Of a stretch of DNA of 25,066 nucleotides, positions 7,706 through 14,225 are shown in pieces. Positions within the stretch are counted from its first letter, which is position 1. Each line of letters begins with the position of its first letter. Source of the stretch: a virus; IMG/VR virus record IMGVR_UViG_3300005581_000120, positions 1 through 25,066 of that record. One strand, 5' to 3'. The notes below the pieces were generated by a model. That model ran no database searches. It was not told the origin of the DNA and saw only the letters and a list, made by a program, of their open reading frames with translations. A program made the position numbers and the translations under genes.

Positions 7706-8673
7706 CAGGTGATACTACTTCCATAGCCTGCTGCTGTGAGTTCGGTTATTTCTGCTGCGGTCAAGAAGTTGTCATGTCCACCAAGATAAGTTCTGGTGAT
7801 GAGTTCTATTCTGCGTGGGTCTGTGGTCGTGTAACTACCGTCAGTGAGCCTGTACAGGTTTTTGGCGCGGGAACCTTGTGGGGTGTGGGAGAACAGTCGG
7901 TCTGGTGATTCTTCTGAGAGTCTTACCGCGAACGGGTAGCCTTCGGTTATTGGGACTCTGAAGATGTGTGACTTGTCCCAGTTGGCTGTGGCTGTTCCGT
8001 CGCCCGAACCTGTGCATGTTCTGAATAGTGCCCGTGCGCCAACCGTCTCCGACGTTCCCTCTCCCGAACCCGACGATGTACGGATAGCCGTGAGAACCCT
8101 CGTCGCCTCAGACGTTCCATCGCCTGAACCTGTGCTAATTCTAACAAGAACATGAACTGAGATTGTAGTCGCAGAACCAACGCCTGATGCTGTGCCACTT
8201 CGCACAGGAAGAATTTTGCCTACTGTTGTATCTGAACCTGCTCCGCTTCCTGATGCTGTGCGCGGTGAAACGTGCAGTCCTGTGGAATCCATCGTGCCAA
8301 CACCCGAACCAGTTGCGCTGCGAAGAAGAACAACAATCCGTGTCGCAGACTCAGAACCCGTACCACTACCCGTACCCTGCCGTTGACGTAATACTTGTGC
8401 CGATGAAGAAGCGGTACCTAAACCCGATGCGGTAGCAGTAACCGTAACGATTGCGCGTACACCAAGATAGAAGCGTCCACCGTTTTTGTAAAAACCTGTG
8501 TGGTAATCGACAAGACGGTCAAGTCTCGTAACAGTTCTACCAGATGCGCTTTCTGATGTTCCGTTGCCAGGTCCAGTAGCGGTGCGTCCTACCGTACGGA
8601 AATAGGTTGCCCGATAAAACGGGTGGGTATCAAAAAACGGTTCGCTAAAACCTGTGACTGCTGTTTGCGCCAT
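7705..8673 (-). CDS. repeat-containing minor virion protein
   Basis: A 322-residue protein with three regions. An N-terminal part (1-80) includes FFDTHPFYRATYF and RLVDYHTGFYKNGGRFYL. Eight consecutive units of exactly 20 residues follow (81-240), each opening with a (T/S)(G/A)SGxG(T/S) core. A C-terminal module (about 268-322) ends YLGGHDNFLTAAEITELTAA then GYGSSIT and is shared with the next gene. The repeats suggest a solenoid or extended beta rod, so this may be a fibre or spike attached to head or tail. The ATG lies 1 base after a 5-bp hairpin and has no standard Shine-Dalgarno. Function is inferred from architecture only. Confidence 0.75.
   Translation of the reverse strand: MAQTAVTGFSEPFFDTHPFYRATYFRTVGRTATGPGNGTSESASGRTVTRLDRLVDYHTGFYKNGGRFYLGVRAIVTVTATASGLGTASSSAQVLRQRQGTGSGTGSESATRIVVLLRSATGSGVGTMDSTGLHVSPRTASGSGAGSDTTVGKILPVRSGTASGVGSATTISVHVLVRISTGSGDGTSEATRVLTAIRTSSGSGEGTSETVGARALFRTCTGSGDGTATANWDKSHIFRVPITEGYPFAVRLSEESPDRLFSHTPQGSRAKNLYRLTDGSYTTTDPRRIELITRTYLGGHDNFLTAAEITELTAAGYGSSIT
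7954..8433 (-). repeat. eight tandem 60-bp / 20-residue coding repeats
   Basis: Codons 81-240 of the 322-residue protein form eight units, starting at residues 81, 101, 121, 141, 161, 181, 201 and 221. Unit openings are TASGLGT, TGSGTGS, TGSGVGT, SGSGAGS, TASGVGS, TGSGDGT, SGSGEGT and TGSGDGT; most units end in an R followed by two small residues. The period is exact but the DNA has diverged, so the array is old and held by selection. A degenerate extra copy (TGPGNGT) sits at residue 33. Confidence 0.9.
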
Positions 8674-8674
8674 A

Positions 8675-8688
8675 AGGGGTTATCCCCT
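8675..8688 (-). promoter_or_regulatory. hairpin abutting the start codon of the 322-residue gene
   Basis: The 20-base gap between the upstream stop and the ATG contains a perfect 5-bp inverted repeat (AGGGG / CCCCT, 4-base loop) ending 1 base before the ATG. On the transcript the purine-rich AGGGG, the only Shine-Dalgarno-like stretch, is one arm of the stem. It may limit initiation or act as a processing site. Confidence 0.4.
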
Positions 8689-8693
8689 AACGG

Positions 8694-9062
8694 CTAGTCG
8701 AGCGACAGCGTGAGAGTAGTGATTTGGAAAGTGTCACCAGCGGTCACGGCTGCTGATGAAGATAGTGCACCAGTCCACAAACAGTTACCAGCGGTTGAAG
8801 CATCCCACATAGACCAATGCGAATAAGTTTCAGTAGCAGCAACGTTCGTCCACTCCAAAGTTGCAGAGGTTGCAATAGCACCAGAAGCAGCAGTAGCCCA
8901 AGCAGCAACCTTGCGAGTTGCTTCGGTTGCGGCGGCAGTAGTGCCAGCCTCACCAGCATCAGCGGTATGCAACTTGATATATACGTTTGTTGGCATGGTC
9001 CACGCGGTCTTACCTGTCGTGTGTTCCAAAATCTTTAATTCTGCATAGTTAGAAATCGACAT
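8694..9062 (-). CDS. small virion protein following the capsid gene
   Basis: A 122-residue protein: MSISNYAELKILEHTTGKTA, then MPTNVYIKLHTADAGEAGTT (about 23-42), a Thr/Ala-rich middle, and the C-terminal HWSMWDASTAGNCLWTGAL before GDTFQITTLTLSLD. The pattern 'NYAE.K.LEH..GKTA.TMP..VY..LHTA.PGE.G' together with 'H....DA...GN.L..G.L' and 'GD...I..L.L.L' is a known small phage structural family often labelled tail fibre or minor structural protein. An AAAGG lies 6 bases before the ATG. It follows the capsid gene after a terminator-like hairpin, so it may be made at a lower level. A head-decoration role is an alternative. Confidence 0.75.
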   Translation of the reverse strand: MSISNYAELKILEHTTGKTAWTMPTNVYIKLHTADAGEAGTTAAATEATRKVAAWATAASGAIATSATLEWTNVAATETYSHWSMWDASTAGNCLWTGALSSSAAVTAGDTFQITTLTLSLD

Positions 9063-9098
9063 TGTAAACCTTTCGTATCATATGACTATAGCAAAACG

Positions 9099-9139
9099 AA
9101 AGCCCCCCACCTCCCGTACTAGGGGAAATGAGGGGCTTT
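9099..9139 (-). terminator. hairpin after the major capsid gene
   Basis: An 8-bp perfect inverted repeat (AAAGCCCC at 9099-9106, GGGGCTTT at 9132-9139) flanks a 25-base loop that itself holds CCC/GGG pairing. On the minus-strand transcript the stem is followed by U-rich TTTCGTTTT. It lies 22 bases past the capsid stop. The U-tract is interrupted, so partial read-through to the downstream genes is likely. Confidence 0.7.
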
Positions 9140-9160
9140 TGCTTTAACTGTTATCAGTTA

Positions 9161-10126
9161 TTAGTTGGAGCCAATGCTTGAGGATGACTCAATGCGGCGT
9201 AGCGATGCTTCGCGGAAGCGACCATAGCCACCCAACCAGTACCAACCCAATGGCTGCAAGCGCATAAGGATGTCGGTTACGTTGCCACGGACAATCTTCG
9301 GTACTGCACCGTTTCCGTCTTGTACGCTGTATGCCTTTGCAAGAGCCTGACGACCCATGATGTGTGTGCAATAAGCGTCGATTGAACCAGTTGTGCTGGT
9401 TCCGTTCGATGCGTTGGTGAACACCTTGGCACGTGGGGTTTCGATGAAACGGACGGATTCGAACTTGCCGATTTCGCCGTTGTAAATTCCCTCTGGGTTG
9501 ACGTAGTTAGCAGGGGTGCGCCATGCTGCTGCGTCAGTTGCCGAACGGAAGTCGTACGAAACGTCTGGGTGAATGTAACCGAGGTATGAACCGTCGAAGG
9601 TTGCAACGTTTGCTGCACGAAGTTGTGCAGTTACCTTGCGAACATCGTCAGCAGACAAGATGTCATCTGTTGAAATCGATTCACGGCTGGTTGGTGTGGT
9701 GGTTCCACCCGTTGCGTAAACAACGTTGGTTCCTGCTGCAAGAACTTCACGGATAACTTGGTCGATTGAATCGCCTGCGTTGTATCCGATGATGTTTGCT
9801 GCTGCTGTGTCAACATCCAAGAACGCTGTTCCACGCAACTTGGCGGTGGTTACTACTGCGTTACCGTATTCGTTAAGAGTTACGGTTACTTGGCTGTCGG
9901 ACAATGCTGTTGGGGTTACGTCGGTAACTTCGTTCAACGTTGACGTTGCTGCTGCAATGTCTGCGAAGATGGTGAATGTTACGCCTGTACCTGGCATTGC
10001 CTGCTGTACTGGTTGTACGTCTGCTGCCTGGTCGAACAAGAGTTCTGAACGCAACGCGAAATACGCGAGACGGTCAAATGCTACCTGGTCTACGGACAGT
10101 GACGAGAGTTGGGTTTCGCCTGCCAT
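9161..10126 (-). CDS. major capsid protein, HK97 fold, N4-gp56 type
   Basis: A 321-residue shell protein. Residues about 40-100 are beta-rich (MPGTGVTFTIFAD, QVTVTLNEYGNAVVTTAKLR). Then come the helix IDQVIREVLAAG (121-132), the conserved YIHPDVSYDFR (184-194), NGEIGKFESVRFIETPRAKV (216-235), GRQALAKAYSV (258-268) and the C-terminal GWYWLGGYGRFREASLRRIE (294-313) with SSSS. The combination is typical of the N4-gp56 family of major capsid proteins found mostly in short-tailed phages, usually about 300-400 residues. A good Shine-Dalgarno (AAAGGA, 9 bases) precedes the ATG. It follows the scaffold by 26 bases and is followed by a terminator, fitting high expression. Confidence 0.92.
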   Translation of the reverse strand: MAGETQLSSLSVDQVAFDRLAYFALRSELLFDQAADVQPVQQAMPGTGVTFTIFADIAAATSTLNEVTDVTPTALSDSQVTVTLNEYGNAVVTTAKLRGTAFLDVDTAAANIIGYNAGDSIDQVIREVLAAGTNVVYATGGTTTPTSRESISTDDILSADDVRKVTAQLRAANVATFDGSYLGYIHPDVSYDFRSATDAAAWRTPANYVNPEGIYNGEIGKFESVRFIETPRAKVFTNASNGTSTTGSIDAYCTHIMGRQALAKAYSVQDGNGAVPKIVRGNVTDILMRLQPLGWYWLGGYGRFREASLRRIESSSSIGSN

Positions 10127-10152
10127 GATTTTTATTCCTTTGGTTTAGAGGT

Positions 10153-10605
10153 TTATGAGTTTTCTGTTGCTGCTCGTGCCTCTGCCAAAATTTTTTCAAC
10201 TTCTCGTGGCGACTCTGCTTCTTCCAAACGTCGCGCCCAATCGACTGGAGGCTGTGCGGTTTGTGAACCTGCCGCTATTTTTGCGGTTCGGTTCCAAGCC
10301 TTTGCCTCATCGGTTTGGGATGGTGCTACGGGTGGACTAATCAATTGCGCCTCGACTGCAGCCTCACGGATTGCTTCCTGGTTTAGTTCGCCGTCGTATC
10401 CTTTGACAAAGTACTTTGCCATTGGTGAGGTTGGGTCAATACCCGCCTTCACAAAGGCTAGTTCTCGTCTTTCGGATTCGGCTTCCGCAAGAAGTTTTTT
10501 GGCTTCTGCGTTTTCCTTTTCCAGTTGCTTCATCCTTGCCCGCAACGGATTGCGAGTTTCGGTTTCTTCCAGTTGGTCTTCGTCGTAGTTGTCAAACTGT
10601 GACAT
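10153..10605 (-). CDS. capsid scaffolding protein
   Basis: A 150-residue, highly charged protein directly upstream of the capsid gene. Residues 1-20 are acidic (FDNYDEDQLEETE). Residues about 20-50 form a heptad-like coiled coil (RARMKQLEKENAEAKKLLAE). Residues about 50-90 hold AFVKAGIDPTSPMAKYFVKG and YDGELNQEAIREAA, a segment I recognise from scaffold proteins of actinobacteriophages. The C-terminus is another charged helix (WARRLEEAESPREVEKILAE). Such proteins fill the procapsid and leave before packaging. A strong AAAAGGAG precedes the ATG, and a candidate promoter lies about 140 bases upstream. Confidence 0.85.
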   Translation of the reverse strand: MSQFDNYDEDQLEETETRNPLRARMKQLEKENAEAKKLLAEAESERRELAFVKAGIDPTSPMAKYFVKGYDGELNQEAIREAAVEAQLISPPVAPSQTDEAKAWNRTAKIAAGSQTAQPPVDWARRLEEAESPREVEKILAEARAATENS

Positions 10606-10774
10606 TATGGCACGCTCCTTTTGCCCACATCACATCGGAGGGAAGTGATGGCTGCTTAGTTGATTGGTACACCCCGTATGCGCCGTGCGAGTCGGGGGGC
10701 GCCCGCACAGGTTCCTACTGTTCAAAGTATCATTTGTTACATTATCCTGTCGTAAGACAGAATGCAATCAGGCG
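10606..10774 (-). promoter_or_regulatory. spacer with candidate promoter for scaffold-capsid unit
   Basis: This 169-base gap is one of only two sizeable gene-free stretches. On the minus strand a TTGCAT (10762-10767) is followed 15 bases later by GATAAT (10741-10746), or 17 bases later by TAATGT, which is a plausible -35/-10 pair. The spacer between them is itself a perfect hairpin, CTGTC-TTAC-GACAG. Further downstream GTGCG (10685-10689) pairs with CGCAC around a very GC-rich loop. A regulated promoter or an RNA-processing site would both fit; spacing is not ideal. Confidence 0.4.
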
Positions 10775-11881
10775 TTATTCTCCGACTGTGCCGAGTCCTG
10801 TTTGTCCGCCGCCTTCGAATGTTGCTTGTCGGCGTCGTGCTGTTTTGGCTACACGTTGCTGGGCGGCAGCGTTCACTCCTGTTGCACCTTGGATGAGTTC
10901 TTGCTGGGTGAGTGCTTGTTCGCCTGCGATTGGGCGAGTAAGTTCCTGCAGAGAACGTACATCAGAGAACGCTTGTTGTGCTTGTTGTTCTGTTACGCCA
11001 CCTAATACGAGTTCTTCTGCTTGGGTCGCGGTGAGTCCGATGCCTGCTTGTTTGCGGGCTTGTGCGGCTACTTCTGCGGCACGTGCGGAGCGTACTACTG
11101 CGTCTCTGTTGCGGTTTGGGTCAATGAAGTAGGCGGCAAGTGTGCCTTCGTCTAGCCCGTATAGGGTTTTGAGTTCGTTTACTACTGCTGGGTCAGCGTT
11201 CTTGACTGCGGCATAGCCTTGTTGCACACGGTATTGGATTTCGTCGGGGGCAATATCGTTGCTAATGAATGTCGCAAAGTCTTCTTTGTCGTTGTAAAAA
11301 TCTGGGGGCATTCCAGCAGCGTTCAATACTTGACGGTATGAGGACTCTAATTGCAGGTATTGGGATACTGAGTAGGCTGGTTTGTTTGCTGCGCGACGTG
11401 CTTCGTTACCTGAAAAGCGTCGTTTGAATGCTTCTGATTCGCGGAGTTGGATTCCGATGTCATCGATGGTGGATGCGCCTGTGATGCGTCGGTCAGCGAG
11501 TGCGGTCTTAACATCGGCTAGTAGGGCTGGGTCGTCCATATCGTAATACTTTAGGGTGGCTGCAAGAATGCTTGATGCGGTTTCTACGCCTTGCTGGAAC
11601 TCCAAAGCATCCTGTTCTTTTTTGTATTTAATTAGAGCATCATCATCGTCGTCTTCTTCTGGTGCTGAAACACGTTTAACAGAACCGTCGCTAAACACGG
11701 TAACACGCATACGGCTCTTGCCGCTTTCCTCAAAATAGGTATCTACAACCGTTGGTTCGCCGCCGCCAGTACCTCCACCAGTATCTCCACCTGTAGGTCC
11801 GCCAGCAGGTCTACCACCACCTGGGATAATGCCATAAGCATCGCCCATGCGCTCCTGAATTCCACCAAATATGTTGCTCAT
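10775..11881 (-). CDS. internal virion / ejection-type protein (368 residues)
   Basis: Domains seen: a short N-terminus (MSNIFGGIQERMGDAYGII), a Gly-rich linker (about 21-41), a strand pair VTVFSDGSVKRV (60-71), an acidic patch EEDDDDD (75-81), then a helical body. The body contains MPPDFYNDKEDFATFISNDI (191-210), YGLDEGTLAAYFIDPNRNRD (241-260) and helices to KTARRRQATFEGGG (346-359). I recognise the helical pattern from proteins beside portal and capsid genes in actinobacterial phages, with no proven role. The start overlaps the upstream stop (TAATG). A mostly helical protein encoded between portal and scaffold suggests a core or ejection protein; a head-tail joining role is possible. Confidence 0.55.
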   Translation of the reverse strand: MSNIFGGIQERMGDAYGIIPGGGRPAGGPTGGDTGGGTGGGEPTVVDTYFEESGKSRMRVTVFSDGSVKRVSAPEEDDDDDALIKYKKEQDALEFQQGVETASSILAATLKYYDMDDPALLADVKTALADRRITGASTIDDIGIQLRESEAFKRRFSGNEARRAANKPAYSVSQYLQLESSYRQVLNAAGMPPDFYNDKEDFATFISNDIAPDEIQYRVQQGYAAVKNADPAVVNELKTLYGLDEGTLAAYFIDPNRNRDAVVRSARAAEVAAQARKQAGIGLTATQAEELVLGGVTEQQAQQAFSDVRSLQELTRPIAGEQALTQQELIQGATGVNAAAQQRVAKTARRRQATFEGGGQTGLGTVGE

Positions 11882-13425
11882 TAGATAATCCTTCCAAATG
11901 CTTGTGCAAGATTGCTTGCGAGACTACGTGCCTCGCCTTTAGCGTTCTCTGTCTTCTCCCAACCATAGCGGGCATCAGTACGCAACAGTTTCTCCCACTC
12001 ACCTGTGGTCATGGCACGCTTCTTACCTTCTTCACCAAAAGCCAACGCAATTTCATAGTCGCCTTGTGACATGTCAATAGTGTTCGGGTCAACCTCTAAC
12101 AGTTTGGCTGCTGTCTGCCTGTAGTTACCCGCCAAGTCCTCAAGGGTTACACCCTGGTCAATGAGGTCAGCGAGATGCTTGTAACGTGTTTTTGCTAATT
12201 CACGTTGCTGGCGTTGGAAATCTGATGTCGTAATTGTTCCTGTCAGCACACTTTCAATGCTGGATTGTGGTGCGCTATTAAAGAAGTTTTTGGCAATCAA
12301 CTGCACATTCAGATAGTCATTGCCTGCCGTGGCACGCTTTATCGATGTTGGGTTGGCATAGGTGCCGTCAGGGTTTTTACGGAATACTTCCTTATAGGTT
12401 TCAGCCTTAAGGGTTTCACCTGTCCAACCAAAGTTGATGGAGTCGGTTACGAATTTAGAGAAGTCTGTGCTGTCGAAACCAAGGTCTCCAACAATCTTTT
12501 TAATTTCTTTTACTTTGCCTGATGCGGCTAGTTCGTTATAGAAGTCAACACCCTGAAGTTCGGCGGCAAATCGTGCCTGACCCTCAGTGGATTCATAGTA
12601 TTTCTCGTCGTGAGCCTTTTGTAGCAGGGCAAATAGTTGTGGATATTTAGTGCGGTCTTGGTCAAGCAACCATGCTTTTGCTGGGAACGTTGAACGAAAT
12701 GTTGCTTCCCAATCAGTTGATGGGGTAACTGCCGTTGTTACACCCTTAACAACTTTTGGCACCTTAGTCACTCCAGCGGTTGAAACAACCTTTGCTTTTT
12801 CTGTGACACTACCGTCGGTGTAAGTTGTCTGAACTACGGTAACACCATTCTTAACAACTTCTCTTGTGCTTTTTACGGTAAGGGTTTCATCAGCAGCAAG
12901 ACGTTTAGCGGTTTCTATTTGTGATGCGCGTTCTGCGGTATCAGCAGTAGACGGGCTGATGCCTGCACCAGATGTCGCTGCATCTGTGCCGCCTTCACGT
13001 TCTTGACCACCACGGGAGATGTTAGGAATAGCAATTCCTTCAAGCATTTTGTCTTGAGGGTTAACACCTTGCAACGCCCTATAAGTCTCGCCAACGACTT
13101 TCTGCGCGGCAGCCACATCACCATTTCTATCAATAGCGATATTAAGGTTCTCTAATGCTGCTTTTAATTTTCCACGCGCCGCATAAATTGTACGTTTAAT
13201 TTTTTCTCGTGCTTCGCGTTCTTCTGGGGTAACAATAAATGCTTCTGATTCTTTTGCAGATTTAGCACTTTGCATTTTTTCAAGTTGTTTAACAACCTTG
13301 TCACGTTCAACAACAAGTTGAGCAAGCGTATAAGACTTGTTTTTGTATCTTGCAGAACCACCTGCACGAACATTAGGGTCCTTGATTAGTTCCTCAAGGG
13401 TTTTGAGGTCGTCACTTATAGACAT
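11881..13425 (-). CDS. internal virion / ejection-type protein (514 residues)
   Basis: The N-terminal 130 residues are a charged coiled coil (LVVERDKVVKQLEKMQSAKS, EREAREKIKRT). Residues about 135-175 are a Ser/Thr/Ala linker. VVQTTYTDGSVTEKAKVV (about 197-214) mirrors the DGSV strand pair of the 368-residue protein. The rest is helical, with YKEVFRKNPDGTYANP, LLEVDPNTIDMSQGDYEIAL and a conserved-looking end (LLRTDARYGWEKTENAKGEA then LASNLAQAFGRII). No catalytic motif for a peptidoglycan hydrolase is evident. It is chained by TAATG overlaps to the genes on both sides. An internal or ejection protein is the best inference; a tape-measure-like function is less likely in a short-tailed phage. 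Confidence 0.55.
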   Translation of the reverse strand: MSISDDLKTLEELIKDPNVRAGGSARYKNKSYTLAQLVVERDKVVKQLEKMQSAKSAKESEAFIVTPEEREAREKIKRTIYAARGKLKAALENLNIAIDRNGDVAAAQKVVGETYRALQGVNPQDKMLEGIAIPNISRGGQEREGGTDAATSGAGISPSTADTAERASQIETAKRLAADETLTVKSTREVVKNGVTVVQTTYTDGSVTEKAKVVSTAGVTKVPKVVKGVTTAVTPSTDWEATFRSTFPAKAWLLDQDRTKYPQLFALLQKAHDEKYYESTEGQARFAAELQGVDFYNELAASGKVKEIKKIVGDLGFDSTDFSKFVTDSINFGWTGETLKAETYKEVFRKNPDGTYANPTSIKRATAGNDYLNVQLIAKNFFNSAPQSSIESVLTGTITTSDFQRQQRELAKTRYKHLADLIDQGVTLEDLAGNYRQTAAKLLEVDPNTIDMSQGDYEIALAFGEEGKKRAMTTGEWEKLLRTDARYGWEKTENAKGEARSLASNLAQAFGRII

Positions 13426-14225
13426 TATGCAAGTCCTTTAATCGATTTGTCAAGAATATCGAACAACGACAACATGCCAACAGATGCAGCCTCAGCACCA
13501 TACTGCTGTTCTACCTGCACTTCGGCGGCGGTTTGCAGGCTTGGAGCCTTAACACCGCCAGTGCCTTCGGTGATTTCTTTGCCTTCGTAGGCTTTAACAA
13601 ACTTTTCAATCTCATCATTAGATACATCTCGCCCTAACATTTTGCGGGTTGCATCTTTGAACACAGCACGGATGTCTTCCTTGGCTGTGGTGCGAACACG
13701 TTTGCCACCAGACCCTTTGAAGGTGGTAAGAAACTGGCTGTATGCAACATCAGAAGTAACACCTTGTGCGTTTGCAAAACGAAGGAATTCTCCCATTGCG
13801 GAAAAGTCTTTAGTGTCAAAGCCTGTGGCGGATGGTCTTCCTGTGCCGTATAGTCCGCGTGCTGCAAGCGAGTTAAGGAATGCTTGGCGTTCTGCCAAAT
13901 CCATTTTTGCTAGTTCGGCGTATGCCTCTTTTGTTGGGTCATACTGTCCGCGGGTGATGATGCCTCTGGAGTCAACAAGGTTTTGACCGACATAACCGAA
14001 TGAGGTTGGTCCAGCGATTTCACGTGTGCGAGCAGAGGTGGTTTCGGTAGGGGAAACTGGGGTGGTGCTTACGACGTCGCCTTCACCTGGTGCAAACCCT
14101 GCAAGGGTTGCACCTTTAACTTGTCGTACTTGTAGTTTTTGGTTTGGGTCTAACCCTGATGTGCCTGCGGACAATGCAGGGGCGTCGGCAGCGGGCTGCG
14201 TTTGGTTTTGTGTGTCTTCTGACAT
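13425..14225 (-). CDS. internal virion / ejection-type protein (266 residues)
   Basis: The first about 70 residues are Pro/Thr/Gln-rich and disordered (MSEDTQNQTQPAADAPALSA). Then come GPTSFGYVGQNLVDSRGIIT, ELAKMDLAERQAFLNSLAAR (helix) and GLYGTGRPSATGFDTKDFSA. A helical region follows with KEDIRAVFKDATRKMLGRDV (about 180-200) and SNDEIEKFVKAYEGKE, and a final amphipathic helix. The 'D..A.FK.A....LGR.VS..EI..FV..Y' segment resembles a small fold shared by tail/internal proteins in related phages. It shares TAATG overlaps with the 1619-residue gene upstream and the 514-residue gene downstream. No enzyme motif is seen; role inferred from context. Confidence 0.5.
   Translation of the reverse strand: MSEDTQNQTQPAADAPALSAGTSGLDPNQKLQVRQVKGATLAGFAPGEGDVVSTTPVSPTETTSARTREIAGPTSFGYVGQNLVDSRGIITRGQYDPTKEAYAELAKMDLAERQAFLNSLAARGLYGTGRPSATGFDTKDFSAMGEFLRFANAQGVTSDVAYSQFLTTFKGSGGKRVRTTAKEDIRAVFKDATRKMLGRDVSNDEIEKFVKAYEGKEITEGTGGVKAPSLQTAAEVQVEQQYGAEAASVGMLSLFDILDKSIKGLA

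Noticed and set aside
10416-11132. Long plus-strand ORF (238 codons) and overlapping plus-strand ORFs
   Set aside because: They lie antisense to the scaffold and the 368-residue gene, have Cys/Arg/Ser-rich composition typical of shadow frames, and show no domain.
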